64,000 bases of DNA, taken from positions 9,407,001 to 9,471,000 of the forward strand of contig NC_071668.1 of the NCBI RefSeq assembly GCF_028554725.1, read 5' to 3'. The stretch is from Zeugodacus cucurbitae. Lineage: Eukaryota; Arthropoda; Insecta; Diptera; Tephritidae. Under the pieces are notes generated by a model. The model saw only the letters and a list, made by a program, of their open reading frames with translations, was not told the DNA's origin and ran no database searches. This document shows positions 11,481 to 23,669 of this stretch, piece by piece (the first letter of the stretch is position 1; the number at the start of each line of letters is the position of its first letter). The position numbers and the translations under genes are program-made.

Positions 11481-12659
11481 CTGTAGTGGAGCTTAGCAGA
11501 GGCGGTTCTTAGGTTTAAAATAACGAGCAACAGGTTCCAAAAGAAGAGTCCCACAAAGTTCGATTCGCCATATCGAGATATCAATAACGATTTCAAGAAA
11601 TTTCTGGTGAGGTTTTGTGTAGGAAGTTCGAGTTTTATATTAACCGTACCAATTAGCATATTAGCTTTGTTTCTACTGAACAACTTCCTTCTGAATGTCA
11701 TACTCATTGCTTGGGAATTCATCGCACTAGAAGTATATGTTGCATTTTGTGGTCCTGGTATTTATTTTATCTCAAAACCAATATCATATGTAAATAATTG
11801 CTCCAGAGTGTGATTCCATCCTTCCATTCTCTTTCTGAAGGTTGTTTTTTTTTCATATCGTCCGTCGATAGAATCGTCTTCTGATTGTTCTCCAAATAGT
11901 GAGGACAATAGTCGTACTTCACAATATTTTCTTTGAAATGAGAACATTTGCCTTGAAGGACGAGTCCTATAAGAAACAAAGAGTTTCCTACTTTCCTTTC
12001 CCTCCAATTAGAGTATAGACCGTAGAGTAATAGCCCCCTAAAGGACAAAGACGTAATTTTCAGTCTCTTCTTTGCAATGAGAAATGACTTTAAGAATCAG
12101 TTCTCTAATCAACCATTTATGGGCAATGTTAATTCAAAATTGACTTGATATACATTCTAATGGAAAATTTTTGTTTATATCTTCAACTTGTCAGCCCTTA
12201 CAAATCTTAGTATTAGTGCCGTGAGCTAAAGCTCTATTTTGTGGTTATGTCAGCAATGGCTAAGCATCCCTGTCCTTTTGTCAATCAATTGCAGTGCTTC
12301 CAGAAACAGTTCGATTATTTCTTCACAGAATTGTTTTCTTTCCAAGAACTCTACAGAAACAACAAACACTTTACACGTATTTATTTTCAATTTAGAGTTT
12401 ACTGCAGGTTTTAATTAAAAACTGGCAATAAAAGGCAGAAATGAAAGACACAAGTATTGGACTTGAAGCGAAATAAATTAAACTGAAAATATCATATGAA
12501 AAAGAAATAGAACTGCAAAGGAAAACTAAAAAGTTATCACACACATTCGAGCAAAGACAAAAATAGATCAACAAGGGAAGACTACACGCTGACGCCATAT
12601 TTGCGCATTTTTTTATATTTTTATTAGACACTTTTGTTACAGTTTTTATAGCAAATTTA
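11481..12659. other. Unique DNA, no supported gene
   Basis: Overlapping open frames on both strands (60-93 codons) show no domains. Nothing else was recognised. Confidence 0.45.
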
Positions 12660-13700
12660 ACACCTGACTACTTATCCGACGCAATGGATAACTGCAGCAG
12701 AGCAGTGAGTAGTGAGACTGAGCTAGCGAGGCAGCCGTGCCTAACCGAGCGTGTGGGCGAGCACGGAGCGGAAAACAAACAATGGCAAACAATAATATTT
12801 CCACTCCTTCACTTACACTTTAGCACACATACGAGAGGAATTTTGTATTTTTTAGTTTTTGCCAACCACGTCCTGCTCAATTTTCAAGTAAAGGCTTTCA
12901 TCCTAGATTGACCCAGTTTTAGCTTTAGATTGCATTGCATTGTCGCTATTGTAGTCGACGACAGGCGGTGTCGCACGAATAAAATGGAAATGAAAATCTC
13001 GAAAAAAAAAAGAAACACAACAACAACAAAGCGTGTGTAGTGGCTGCAGTGTCTCATAGCAACAATGAGCTGATGCAATGACCAAGCGCTTTTGAATAAA
13101 CCCACGCGCATGCGAATTGCCAGCGAAGCGCAAGGACATCCAACAAGTTGGCGGTGGAGAAGCGTTGACTAACTCTCATACTTGCAGAGACTGCCTGACA
13201 TACAAAGCGGCGCATAATGGACAAGAATGCTGACGGGCGTCCGATTGCGTCGCCGACATTACCTCGGCGGCGGTGGCAGAGGTGACAACTGCAGCTCGGT
13301 AGGTGACGCTGTGAGAAGGTGAGATAGCCGTAGCTGTGAGCTATTGGTTTGGAGTGGCTTGTAGCAGGCGGCAGACGGACGACAGCCGCAATGACATGTG
13401 TGAAGAATCGACGATGAAACAAGAGATGACACATACGAAGCATATGTAGTACGGTGAAAGTAGTGTACTACTTCTCCGAAGCTCAAAGTGTGTGAGCTGT
13501 AGGATGAGTGGTATAAAGGCATACAAATAAATGCAGCGATGACTCAGAATAATAAGTGGAAATAGCAAGAATTTGTAGGAAAAATAAGCAAAACTCTGGC
13601 GAAGAAAGAAAAATTGGAATTTTTTTGAACCGAGAAACTTCAAATAAGATATCATAGAGTGAAAGAAAAACTCTGCAAATAGTAAAAGAACTTTGAGTGC
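12660..13700. other. GC-richer, GAG/GCAG-rich unique block
   Basis: Base composition rises clearly above the surroundings, with GAG and GCAG words at 12690-12780 and many CG dinucleotides at 13090-13400. Several overlapping minus-strand open frames of 75-129 codons exist at 13054-13655. They shift frame against one another and are serine-, histidine- and cysteine-rich, so I do not call them. The block could be a promoter or enhancer region, but there is no specific motif to prove it. Confidence 0.3.
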
Positions 13701-14189
13701 CGAGGAAATTGGGACAGTTCAACCGTCTGTCGGGTTGTTTTGTAAGCTCACTAGAGCCACAGGCGAAAGACATCATCAAAACAGGAAAGACGGAAGTGAG
13801 CTTTACTTGTGACACCGACAGTCTGTCGCTTATGAGTAGACACAAGTTGTTTTGTAGAAAATAATGAAAAATTCAGAAATATGTGTGAGTAACTGAGAGT
13901 AAAAGCAAGTGAAAGATTTGAGAACGAAATACCGAAAAGTATTGGCATGAAGATTAGTACTAATATACCAGAACTAGATGCAAAATGTCATCGGAAGAGA
14001 AATTTAGAACATAATGCTCAGTTGAACAAAAGGGTCGTTTTGATTTTTTGTCAGACTTTATCTTTGACTTTGACTTCTTATACCTGGGTTGGCTTCAACC
14101 TTGATCATATTCTTAACCCAATTTTCCGAGAGCTTTGCATGTGTTCCACATTTCAGCTCGCGTGATTCTTAACTTAATCGCACTTGACA
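13701..14189. other. Unique DNA flanking the foldback-like element
   Basis: No gene was recognised. The ORF at 13947-14165 (+) has no domain. Confidence 0.4.
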
Positions 14190-14987
14190 TTCTGAAAAAT
14201 AATAACAATAACATATGACCTCACTTAAAATAAAAATAAGCAGAAAACGCGAAAAATACGAAACTAAACTTGACCAAGACCTTCGATATAAATTACAACA
14301 ATATACTAAAATTTTCGAGAATCTTTATGAAACTTTCAGTGTGAGAAAGCTTATCGCTTGTAGTTTTTAAAACTTTAAATTTAAACAACTGTCTTCGTTC
14401 AAGAAATTGGTCAAAATTGCAAGAATAAGGAAATTAAAGAAATTCATTCCCTGCGCTTTAGGACCCATAAGTATTTAAAAAATGAAAGCATGGGGACTTG
14501 TAATTTGTGCAAATAATAGCTGAGAGATTTTACTATAGATATAGACTATGTTGTAATTTTAATGATTTAAAAAAAAAAATTCACCCCAAATTCTTTACCT
14601 TAAAAGGTAAACAAAACTCACTCACATGATCTCTCTTGTCCTGAAGAAATATCTATAACCTTACACGTAACCTTAAAATAGAAACTTCACTCCTAAACTC
14701 ACAAGGCATTTAAAAATTTAAACAAACTGAAACTCATTTGATCCCCCAAAATATAAACAAAACTGATCTCATGTGAACCCTAAAATATAACCCAGTCTGA
14801 CTTAAAGCTCATTTCAAAATTAAAAAAAAAAACTGTCTTCATTTGACTCCTCAAAATATAAACAAACTTTTCGTCCAGGAACCCCTCAAAATGTCAACAA
14901 ACCTGAAGCCACGACCACTTCAAAATCTAAACAAACCCCATGCCAAAGTTCAATGGCCTCAGCCAAAATTTGAAACACCCCTGCCTC

Positions 14988-15176
14988 AAAATGTAAACAA
15001 ACCCTACATCACGTGATCCCTCAAAATGTAAACAAACCTGACGTCACGTGACCCCCTAAAATGTAAACAAACTTGACGTCACGTGATCCCTTAAAATGTA
15101 AACAAACCTGACGTCTCGTGATCCTTTAAAATGTAAACAAACCTGACGTCACGTGTTCCCTCAAAATGTAAACAAA
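14988..15176 (+). repeat. Left-arm array, 35-bp unit with FOXO/CRE/E-box words
   Basis: GTAAACAA recurs at 14993, 15028, 15063, 15098, 15133 and 15168, exactly every 35 bp. Between these lie TGACGTCA (15039, 15074, 15144) and CACGTG (15010, 15045, 15080, 15150), fused as TGACGTCACGTG. More diverged units of the same kind extend leftward to about 14600, so the repeats become more uniform toward the centre. TGACGTCA is the CREB/ATF consensus, CACGTG the bHLH E-box, and GTAAACAA the forkhead/FOXO core. Binding is not shown. Confidence 0.9.
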
Positions 15177-15187
15177 CATTTGTTTAC
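15168..15187. repeat. Central palindrome of the foldback-like element
   Basis: The 20-mer GTAAACAAACATTTGTTTAC is a 9-bp inverted repeat around the central CA. It marks the point where the left 35-bp array gives way to the right 43-bp array. Confidence 0.85.
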
Positions 15188-15690
15188 CTTTTCGGCCGAG
15201 GTCATTGACCTTTAGCCGGGATTTGTTTACCTTTTTGGGCTAGGTCATAGACCTTTGGCTGGGGTTTGTTTACCTTTTTGGCCGAGGTCATTGACCTTTG
15301 GCTGGGGTTTGTTTACCTTTTGACCGAGGTCATTGACCTTTGGCAGGGTTTGTTTACCTTTTGACCGAGGTCATTGACCTTTGGCAGGGTTTGTTTACCT
15401 TTTTGTGCGAGGTCATTGACCTTTGGCGGGGGTTTGTTTACCTTTTTGGCAGAGGTTATTGACCTTTGGCTTGGGTTTGTTTATCTTTTGGCCGAGGTCA
15501 TTGACCTTTGGCGTGGGTTTATTTTCATTTTGGGGTGAGGTCATTGACCTTTGGGATGGGTTTGTTTAAATTTTAGTTGAGGTCACAGATCTTTGACATG
15601 GGCTTGCTTACATTTTGGGGTGAGGTCATTGACCTTTGGCAGGTGTTTGTTTACATTTTGGCGGTCATTCACCTTTGACGTGTGCTTGTT
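15179..15690 (+). repeat. Right-arm array, 41-43-bp unit with ecdysone-receptor-type palindromes
   Basis: About twelve units of 41-43 bp each begin with TTTGTTTACC or a variant and contain a palindrome followed by TTTGG. The exact 13-mer AGGTCATTGACCT occurs eight times: 15199, 15285, 15327, 15368, 15410, 15495, 15538 and 15623. Variants lie at 15242, 15453, 15580 and 15662. It is a perfect inverted repeat of the nuclear-receptor half-site AGGTCA with one spacer base, the arrangement preferred by EcR/USP. The left arm keeps only one decayed relative of this unit (about 14936-14985), so the array expanded on one side only. Confidence 0.92.
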
Positions 15691-16560
15691 TACGTTTAGA
15701 GATGTCACATGACGTCAAATGGTTTACATTTTGAGGAGACACTTGAAGTTAGGTTTCTTTAAATTTTTTAAGAAATTTTTGTAAAAATATTAAAGAGTCA
15801 CATAAAGTCGGTTTGTTTACACAGGGGTCACGTGAGCTCAAATTCGTTAAATTTTTTAAGGATAACGAGTAGGGTAGGTTTGATTACAAATGAAAGGGTA
15901 ATATGCGGTCAGCTTTGGTTATATTATGAACGGCCATGTGAGTTGATATTTTTTTAAATTTTTTAACGGGGACATGAAGAGAGGTCGTAAAGTCAAGTGA
16001 GTGACTACAGGAGTAAAATTTGTTTTCATTTTACAAGAGATCTGGTGAGGCCAAGCTGGAGGTCATGTGAGCTCAAGTGCAATGAAAAAATGAAAATTTT
16101 AGGAGCTTACTAAAATTTCGTAAAACTATGAAAATTTTCTCAAAGATTTTTTAAAATTAGAACTTAGTTTATATCAATAGTGAATTCTCTCAGCTATCAT
16201 CAAATTACAATTCCCATAGCTTTAATTTTTACAAAGTTGGGGCAATAAAACGTTGGAATTGAATATCTTTAATTCACATATTCCTGCATTTTTGACAAAT
16301 TTCTCGAACCAAGACAGTTGCTTAAATTTGACGTTTTAAAAACTACAAGCGATAAGCTTTCCAACACTAAAAGTTTCTTAAAATGTTTCAAAAAAATTAG
16401 TATATTGTTGCAATTTGTGTGGAAGGTGTCGGTCTAGCTTGGTTTTGAATTTTTCGTGTTATCTCGAAATATTGATTTCTGGTGAGGTCAATTTTGATTT
16501 TTTACATTTTTTAGGAGATTAGGACGCAAAGGTTATTGTTAATCTTTTAGGAGGTCAAGG

Positions 16561-19500
16561 AGACCAATGTAGTGGCAGCGTATGGTCAAGGGTGGTGGAG
16601 ATATATTGTCATATATTTTTCACTCTCAATATATACAAAATTGAATGTGTGTGACACAATTAAACTTGATGGATTATATTAAATACTTAGTTGACTAAAT
16701 TAAAATTAGAATAGACTCTAAAACCTTAATTGACTCAAATAATTGAACGAAGGCACCATGAGAATGTTGGTATTGTGAATGGGCGAAGTCGGACAATCAT
16801 ATCTATTGAAGAACTGAAAGACTCCCTAATTACCGGCACACTCGGCTTTTTATGGTAATATAACCTAGTTAGCCAGAGAAGAGATCCACTTTTCATTTAA
16901 CATTGTCTTCCAGAAAGCTTTGTACAATAAAGTTACAATCTTAAGCTCTTTTGCAGGGTATCCTCAGAAATTTTCGCCCTTCATATATGACAAATCAGAA
17001 ATACCATTGAAGATACCCCGACGGTAATACGAATGTCATGTTGTCTTATAGAAACTCAAAAAAATCTTTTAATAAATTTCGACGAATTTCGATTCGCAGT
17101 TGAAGCATACTGAATATAACTGGAGGACCGTATTTTTACTTTGACAGCTGGATCGATAGAGATTCCTCTAGAAAAGCCTATAGGTTTTAGAAACAGTAAG
17201 TCGTGAGCCCTATATTTTTTAGTTCTCCATCATAAAGAGATATATATTTTGGATATTTCTTGACACCATCACTCTTTGAATAATGCTGAAGTAAACGAGA
17301 AAATATCGTCGAGCTAAATCAAAAATTCTGAGCCCGCTTTCCTTATGAATTTTCCGAGTTAAAATCGTCCTTTATGTATTGTTATTGTTGTAAGCAAGAT
17401 CTATAAATCAGCAATAAGCTGTTTTGGCATTTTTCGATCAACTCGATAGCCATATATTCATTGAAGCGCTCAAATCAGCTTCAGGTAATTCAAACATTTA
17501 CTGCCAACGAGGTCAAATTTTGCTGACGCTTATCCTTACCTCGGTATTTTCTAGTTATGCAACTGATTTTCAAGAATCGTATCACTCTGTCTTCTACGCT
17601 CCACACTTCATACGCTTCAATCGCCACTTTCATGCGCTTGCCTCTCAATCGGACAAGTAAAATTGCATGCATTTGATTGCATCATTTAGCAATAAGGACT
17701 TTTATGCGATTCGTGTCCGTTCGGCTGCCAGCGCTGCACGTTGTCATATCCGGAATGTAAGTGCTGTTACGCTCAACTAACTGGCAGAGATCATTTCTTA
17801 AGTTTACTTTGCTTTGCTATGCGCTATTGTCCGGAGCTTTGCTCACTCATGCGCTCATTCATGCATGCTCACATATATACGAACATAGTTTAGTTGGCAG
17901 TAATATTGACTTTCGAGTTTATAGGTGAATTTCCGTTGCAAAAATGGACTTCATACGGTATATACACATATAAATAGGCATCCGTTGAGTTTATGTCCTG
18001 CACATGTTGCATGATTTTTTTCAAGCGGGCAGGCAGCTTTTTTATACTTTCCTTTATATTTTCAGCTTTTTTCGCCCTTTTATTTGTTTGTTTAAATAGT
18101 TTAGCTTTATTCTATTGTAATTTCGTTGAAAATATAGTTTTTCACGATTTTTGTTTTACTTATTTTTTGTTTGTTCTTTGCAGAAAGAAGTGTCTCCGCC
18201 ATTGTGCTTGTAAGCAGTCGAGCGTAAAAATTTCTACAAATAGCAAATCAGTTGCATAGCTTTGAGTATTACTTAAGCTCTTTATTTTTATATAAATATT
18301 TTGTTGTTTGTCAATTTCCAGAAATTGCTGAGTGCAATTTATTCGCATTGGACTTTTCAAGAATTTGAATATATTTTAACGGTATGGATTCATTCAACTC
18401 AAAAGAATTGTGTCAGTGTGTAGAAATTGTTTCGCACTACTTCGGATTGCATTTCCTTATTTTTTATAATACCTTCTGTTGTTTTTTTGGAGATTTGTAT
18501 AAAGCTTTTCAGTTCTCCCCAGCTTTTGGAAAGCTTTTCGAAAGCTTTGTTTTGTATGTTGAGAAATTTCTGGAAGTTTCTTTCATATAAGCCTATGGTA
18601 GTTCGCTTAATCGTCTGGTAATTGAGACAAGCTTTTTTGAGACGCTTTTGAAAATAAAACGCTGCAGGTTATGTTTAATTTTGTCTTTTAAAAGATTATT
18701 TGTCGCCATTTTAAGCTCTGAAGAGATCATTCGATGTAAATGAAATGACCTGAGTTCCAAGAGAAGCAGCATAAAGGCTAACTCTCATGAAACCTTAATT
18801 CCAGCTAGCGAGAGGATGTGGAATGCCAGAGATTTCCTTCTTCAACTCTAAAAATAGCCTTTTTTACTGGTACATCAGTTAAGTTTTATATTAACCTCAA
18901 AATTTCTAGTAGATCAAGGTATATGGTAGAAATTCTTCGGAAATCCAAGTCAAGTCCACTTAATATTTGTTGAATAAGCGTTTTTGGCAGTTCGTTGGGG
19001 ATAGCGATGGAAGATATTCATTACCAATCTCTAGAACTTGGACTCGATCCAAGCTTTCGGTCAATATTGAAAGCTGTTATGGTTCTGCAGCCCGTCGTTC
19101 CATTACACGACAACTTTATCTCTTTTAAAAATCGTTAAGATAACGTGGAAGATATGCATACTTAAGAGAGTATTTTTAAACGGCTGACTGAGAAAGACTC
19201 CATGTCATTGAGTCATTTTATCTTTGCTCAATAACTCGTTGTTTTAGGGTGTCCTGCAAAAGCTTGCCACATTTTTCACCACTTTTGAAAGTAAAAAATA
19301 ATAAAGCCATAAATTAATCTCCCCTTTTTGGTCCATTCGTTCGTCTCAAAATTAATTCAAAACTTCGCGGCATGTCAAGAATCAAAGTGAAATAATTAAT
19401 TGTTTGAATTATTTTCACCTAATGCACAAGCCAATCTAAGTACCCAAGCCACTTAATAATGTCCAATAATATCCTTTTCCACAACCCAAAAAAAAAAAAC

Positions 19501-20285
19501 AATAGAATCCACTCAAAAATAGAAATTCGAAATTCCGCACAATCAAATTGTTTAAATTTCTTAAGTTTATAACCCAAATCAACGGAAGTGCCATTAAGAA
19601 ACGCATTCCTCCAGCGAGTACAGCACTTAAGTGAGCAAGTGCATCCCGTACTACGTAGCGTGGCAGGCGAGAGAAAAGTCAAAGCGGTGATAAATTACCG
19701 TTACCCATTTGGCTTGAAGGAGCATGCGCAATTCTGCTCCTTATTTATTTGTGGATTTTTTTTGTTTGAGTGCTCGAAAGCAAAACAATCACGTGAAATA
19801 AATGGAATAAATCATTGCAAGTGTGCGATTTTTTGTTTATTGCTGTTGTTGCTACTTTTTTTAGTATTTTTTTTTTTATTTAACGGTGTGATGCTTATTT
19901 CGTGATTTCTATTTGGTTTATGTGTTGCCTCAAGTTGTGGTAAGTTGCAGGATATTGCATTATTTTACCGTTGGGAGCGCAAATGAGGGAGCTAAGACTT
20001 CTACGGTTGTAATAAATAGCATGTGGGAGCAATAATCGCGTTGAGGAACCGTAAAAAACCGTTAAAAATATTATAGTGGGCAATAAAAGTGTTCCTACAA
20101 TTTTGAAAGTTACTTAAGGACGGTAAAAATCGGTCAAGAATCGGAAGACTCAAAGGTAGTCTACCATTGTAAGATTTACAATCCGCTTGATCGAAGCAAA
20201 TAATCTTCACTGAGCACTTGAAGTTTGAATTTGAAACCATGGTGGCTGCTATGGAACACTGTAGATCAAACCGTCTTAGCTAGCT
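16561..20285. other. Unique DNA, no supported gene
   Basis: About 3.7 kb without a recognised gene, repeat family or RNA. The open frames at 17424-17660, 17993-18259 and 19588-19905 are hydrophobic or low-complexity and lack domains. Confidence 0.45.
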
Positions 20286-20700
20286 GTTCCACAGCTTTTC
20301 GTCTAACATAAAATACTGTTCGGACGAATGTTTCAACTATTCAGTAATCTATTTCGAAGTTTCAGCGAAAATATCAAGCTATATTGTTATCATAAGCTGT
20401 AATCGACCAAATTTTTATATCAGGAACTGAATCATCACAAGCTTTGTTAACATAGGAAACGAAAAATCTCTAAAGGAAGCGATCCGTCTAGGCATATCGG
20501 GAGAGATGGAGAACTTTGTTTAGAACAGATCCTGTTTTTACAGATAGATTAGACTCGAAGATTTCAGATTCATGAAACGTTCTTCGAAGAGGAGTTTTTA
20601 GAACTTACTAAAGTAACTTTCTGTTATTCTTGTTTAGAAAGATGTGGAATGGTCGAAAGAGAGGTAGTTGGTGTTGGCGAATTAGGTTAAGGAGTACTAG
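20286..20700. repeat. Older dispersed repeat, uninterrupted copy
   Basis: This segment is collinear with 10060-10186 joined to 11187-11480: it keeps the shared words AATATCAAG, GTAATCGAC, CATAGGAAA and TTTTTACAG in the same order, with no DINE-1-like element between them. It therefore acts as a paralogous empty site. The family identity is unknown. Confidence 0.45.
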
Positions 20701-21065
20701 ACTTGATCTTTCAAACTAATATGGATGTAACTAGCTAGATTACATGGGATCTATATTTAAAGCATTAAGCATTACTTTTGAGTTTGTTTCAATATAAATT
20801 GGAATTTTGTGGTGTTGATAAATATCTCTAATATCTCTAATGGATTAGAGATCTTCATCTAAATATAGATCAAATTTGAAACGGCAGCATCATGGTCAAC
20901 GGTAGGTTTCAAGTTACTATGCTTAGATAACTTTAATAGGATTTAGGTATCCTTCTTTGGGCTCGTACAAGACCTATAATAAAATTTAAGCAATTTTTAT
21001 TATGTAGGTTTCGGAAATTATTATTAAAATATGGGTCTCCAGGACTTAAATTGGCAGTATTTATA
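20701..21065. other. Unique DNA
   Basis: Nothing was recognised apart from possible continuation of the neighbouring old repeat. Confidence 0.35.
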
Positions 21066-21957
21066 TTTATACTCTCGCAACAAAGTTGCTAAAGAGAGTA
21101 TTATAGTATTGATCACATAACGGTTGGTTGTAAGTCCTGAAACTCAACCAGTTAGATATAGGGTTATGTACATATATCAAAATGATCAGGTGACGAGTAA
21201 AGTTCAAATCGGGATGTCTGTCTGTCCGTCCGTACAAACTGTAACTTGAGTAAAAATCGAGATATCTTGATGAAACTTGATAGACCTATTTCTTGGCAAA
21301 ATAAGAAGATTAAATTCGAAGATGGGCGTAATCGGACCACTGTCACGCCCAGAAAATGGCAATAACCGAGAACATATAAAGAGCTATAACTAAGCCATAG
21401 ATTAAGCTATTGAAGTAAAATTTGGTACGAAGGATTGCACTATGAAGGAGCATATGGGGATGTAATTTTTTTGAGGAAGTGGGCGTGGCCCGCCCTTACT
21501 AAGTTTTTTATACATACCTCGTAAACCATTAATGCTGTATCAAGGAAACTTCCTAGATTCGAAATGGTATACAACATTTTTAATGGGCGTCGATCTGAAT
21601 TTACAATTTATAAAGTAAGCGCTAGTGAAGACATCGGAACAGAACTTTGAAAAAATACTGCATTGAGTGGCATCACCCTTCTAAAAATCGCCGAAATCGG
21701 TCCATAAGTTTTCAAAACCCTATATATCGAATATGACCTCAGTGCTTCCAAGAAATTTTTTACCGAAGTGAAATCGGGTCAAAACTTCCAATATCTCCCA
21801 TATACTTAATATCAAACTTTCAATGGACTTTATACCATATATATGCCGAATATGTGAGTCAAATTGTTTGTTATATTAATAAAATTAAGTAAATATATTG
21901 CGAGAGTATAAAATATTCGGTGTCAACCGAACTTAACCCTTCCTTTCTGGTTATAGT
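21066..21957 (+). mobile_element. DINE-1-like non-autonomous element, copy 3
   Basis: TATACTCTCGCAA at 21068-21080 and TTGCGAGAGTATA at 21898-21910 form the subterminal inverted repeats. A short GTCY run lies at 21214-21233. The 3' stem-loop is TTCGG-TGTCAA-CCGAA at 21916-21931; its loop differs from copies 2 and 5 while the stem stays paired. It is shorter than copies 4 and 5, with part of the middle lost. There is no coding capacity. Confidence 0.68.
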
Positions 21958-23669
21958 ATAGCCTTCCCTCCTTTATTAACTCTTTAGCCAATTTGTATGA
22001 AACTCTTTAGCTCAATTAAATCTGAACGAGAATTAGGCTGACTGCATAGTAGAGAGAAGAGAATGAAAAAGTGGTTTAAATAGATAATAGGCTAAATCGA
22101 GACATCTGATGAAAAGTAAGTTGAAATTGCTTGTTCCTTATAAAAAAATTCAATGTGTGCCTAGCCTTTTAGTGAGTAATTGTTGTTCAAAAAATATAAT
22201 TTTGATGAACATTAAATAAAAATTTGGTATTGACTCTTGCAGCACAACAACTGAGTTCAAAGAAATTTCTGGTTCGAATTTTTTGTATTGATATTCTAAG
22301 AAAATTATTTTATTACAAAAACACTTAACTCTTCCACACTATATTTTAAGTGCTTTTATCTGAAAATTTAACAGCAAATTACTATAAATATTTTGATATT
22401 TCCCAAGTGGCGTATATACTTTTATTACACACAGTACTTGCTCGAGCGTACATTGTAAATGACTTAGCGTAAGTGGCAAGCGGAGGAACGCCACTGCAGC
22501 TGCAGCCGCACAACATTTGTATGAATTGATTTGCTGATTGAATAAAGTTGTAAATTTATCCCATCCAACGAGCGCCGCGTCAGCTTTTAACGCTTAAGTA
22601 TACTCGCATGTAACTACCATATTAACACAAGAGTGTTTGCGTGCGCCTGGCTTACTATAAACTTGACACATTTGCGGCAATTGATAAATTTAATGGTTTT
22701 ACGCATGTCAACGCCGCGATGGCAAGTACATGGAAGCTTGCATATACAGCAACATGTAAAGATACACATACATATGTATATGAAAAATCTCAAGTACCTC
22801 CAACTGCTTGCTGCCATTGGTTGAGAAAGTGCTCGTACATGAGCGAAGAAAAATGTGGCAAACTTTCGAGACCGCAATAAAACACTGCAAGTGCATAGTT
22901 AAGTGCGCGGACACACACATAGATACCTATTTATGTATGTAAATAGGAGCACATATTTTCTTCGAAGATTTGCTCACTTAAGAAGCGCAACTCGCTTGCA
23001 AGATTTTTTACTCATTAAAAAAGAAAATTTAAATAGCCAGCGCGTCGTAAAGTATACCTCAAAAAGCCAGTTGAAAAGAGCTATTACTTCTGTCGCACAC
23101 CTGCGCGTATACGCAACATCCGTAAGGTGGGCTCTCTCTTCTGACTGTCCACCGCGTGGTCTATCAATTACGCAGCGGCAAGCAAAGCTGTGGAATAAGT
23201 ATTTTCTCAAGTATTTAATGTTTCTTTTGATTTTTTTTTCGCATATTTTGGCGCTTTTTTGTTGTTGTTTATATTTTATTTTTTTTTTTGTTTTCAATTT
23301 CTCTTTGTTGTTTTTGGTTTCACTTGTCTAGCGTCCGCTTCGTATTATTTGACAGCCAATGATTAATTTATTTCGTTTCGTTGCTGTTTCTGTTGTTGTT
23401 GTCTTGCTTTTTTACACAGTTACTTAAATAGTTTTGCTGTTTTTGCTTTTCTGTTCGTTTAAGCGTATTGCAGTGCGTTGTGTACTTCTTTTTCTACTTG
23501 AAATTGATGCTTGTTGTGGATTTACTAACTGCATTTATTGCTTCCTTTGGAGTTCCGTTGCTCCTGCGCTGCTCAGCAATTATTTATGGCCTCTTGTTTT
23601 ATGTGCAAAAAATGTGTTAAAATTTCTTATTGCTTTATAGATGCTGCAAGTATTACAAAAAAAAAAGTT
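21958..23669. other. Unique DNA, no supported gene
   Basis: Open frames of 60-142 codons on both strands (22614-23331) overlap in antisense and lack domains. T-rich tracts occur at 23220-23300. Nothing else was recognised. Confidence 0.45.

Larger units (their letters stand above)
14190..16560. mobile_element. Foldback-like element with long inverted arms
   Basis: Two arms are inverted copies of each other. The clearest anchor is a perfect 29-bp inverted match pairing 14345-14373 with 16333-16361. Beyond it, words such as CAACAATATACTA (left, near 14297) and its complement (right, near 16400) keep the order out to about 14200 and 16540. The arms meet with almost no unique centre, at the palindrome GTAAACAAACATTTGTTTAC (15168-15187). 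Each arm carries internal tandem repeats. Long inverted repeats built of short tandem units are the known architecture of Drosophila FB and Galileo elements. The outer ends and target duplication were not resolved, and no transposase is encoded. The right arm is about 350 bp longer because of its expanded array. Confidence 0.7.

Noticed and set aside
13054..13655. Cluster of overlapping minus-strand ORFs up to 129 codons
   Set aside because: Several frames overlap, compositions are S/H/C-rich, and there are no motifs. They are best explained by locally high GC lowering stop frequency.
14988..15690. Phased repeats considered as a CRISPR array
   Set aside because: The spacers are as repetitive as the repeats, the genome is eukaryotic, and there are no cas genes.
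22903..23331. 142-codon plus-strand ORF
   Set aside because: It ends in a T-rich hydrophobic run, is overlapped by an antisense frame of similar size and has no recognisable domain.
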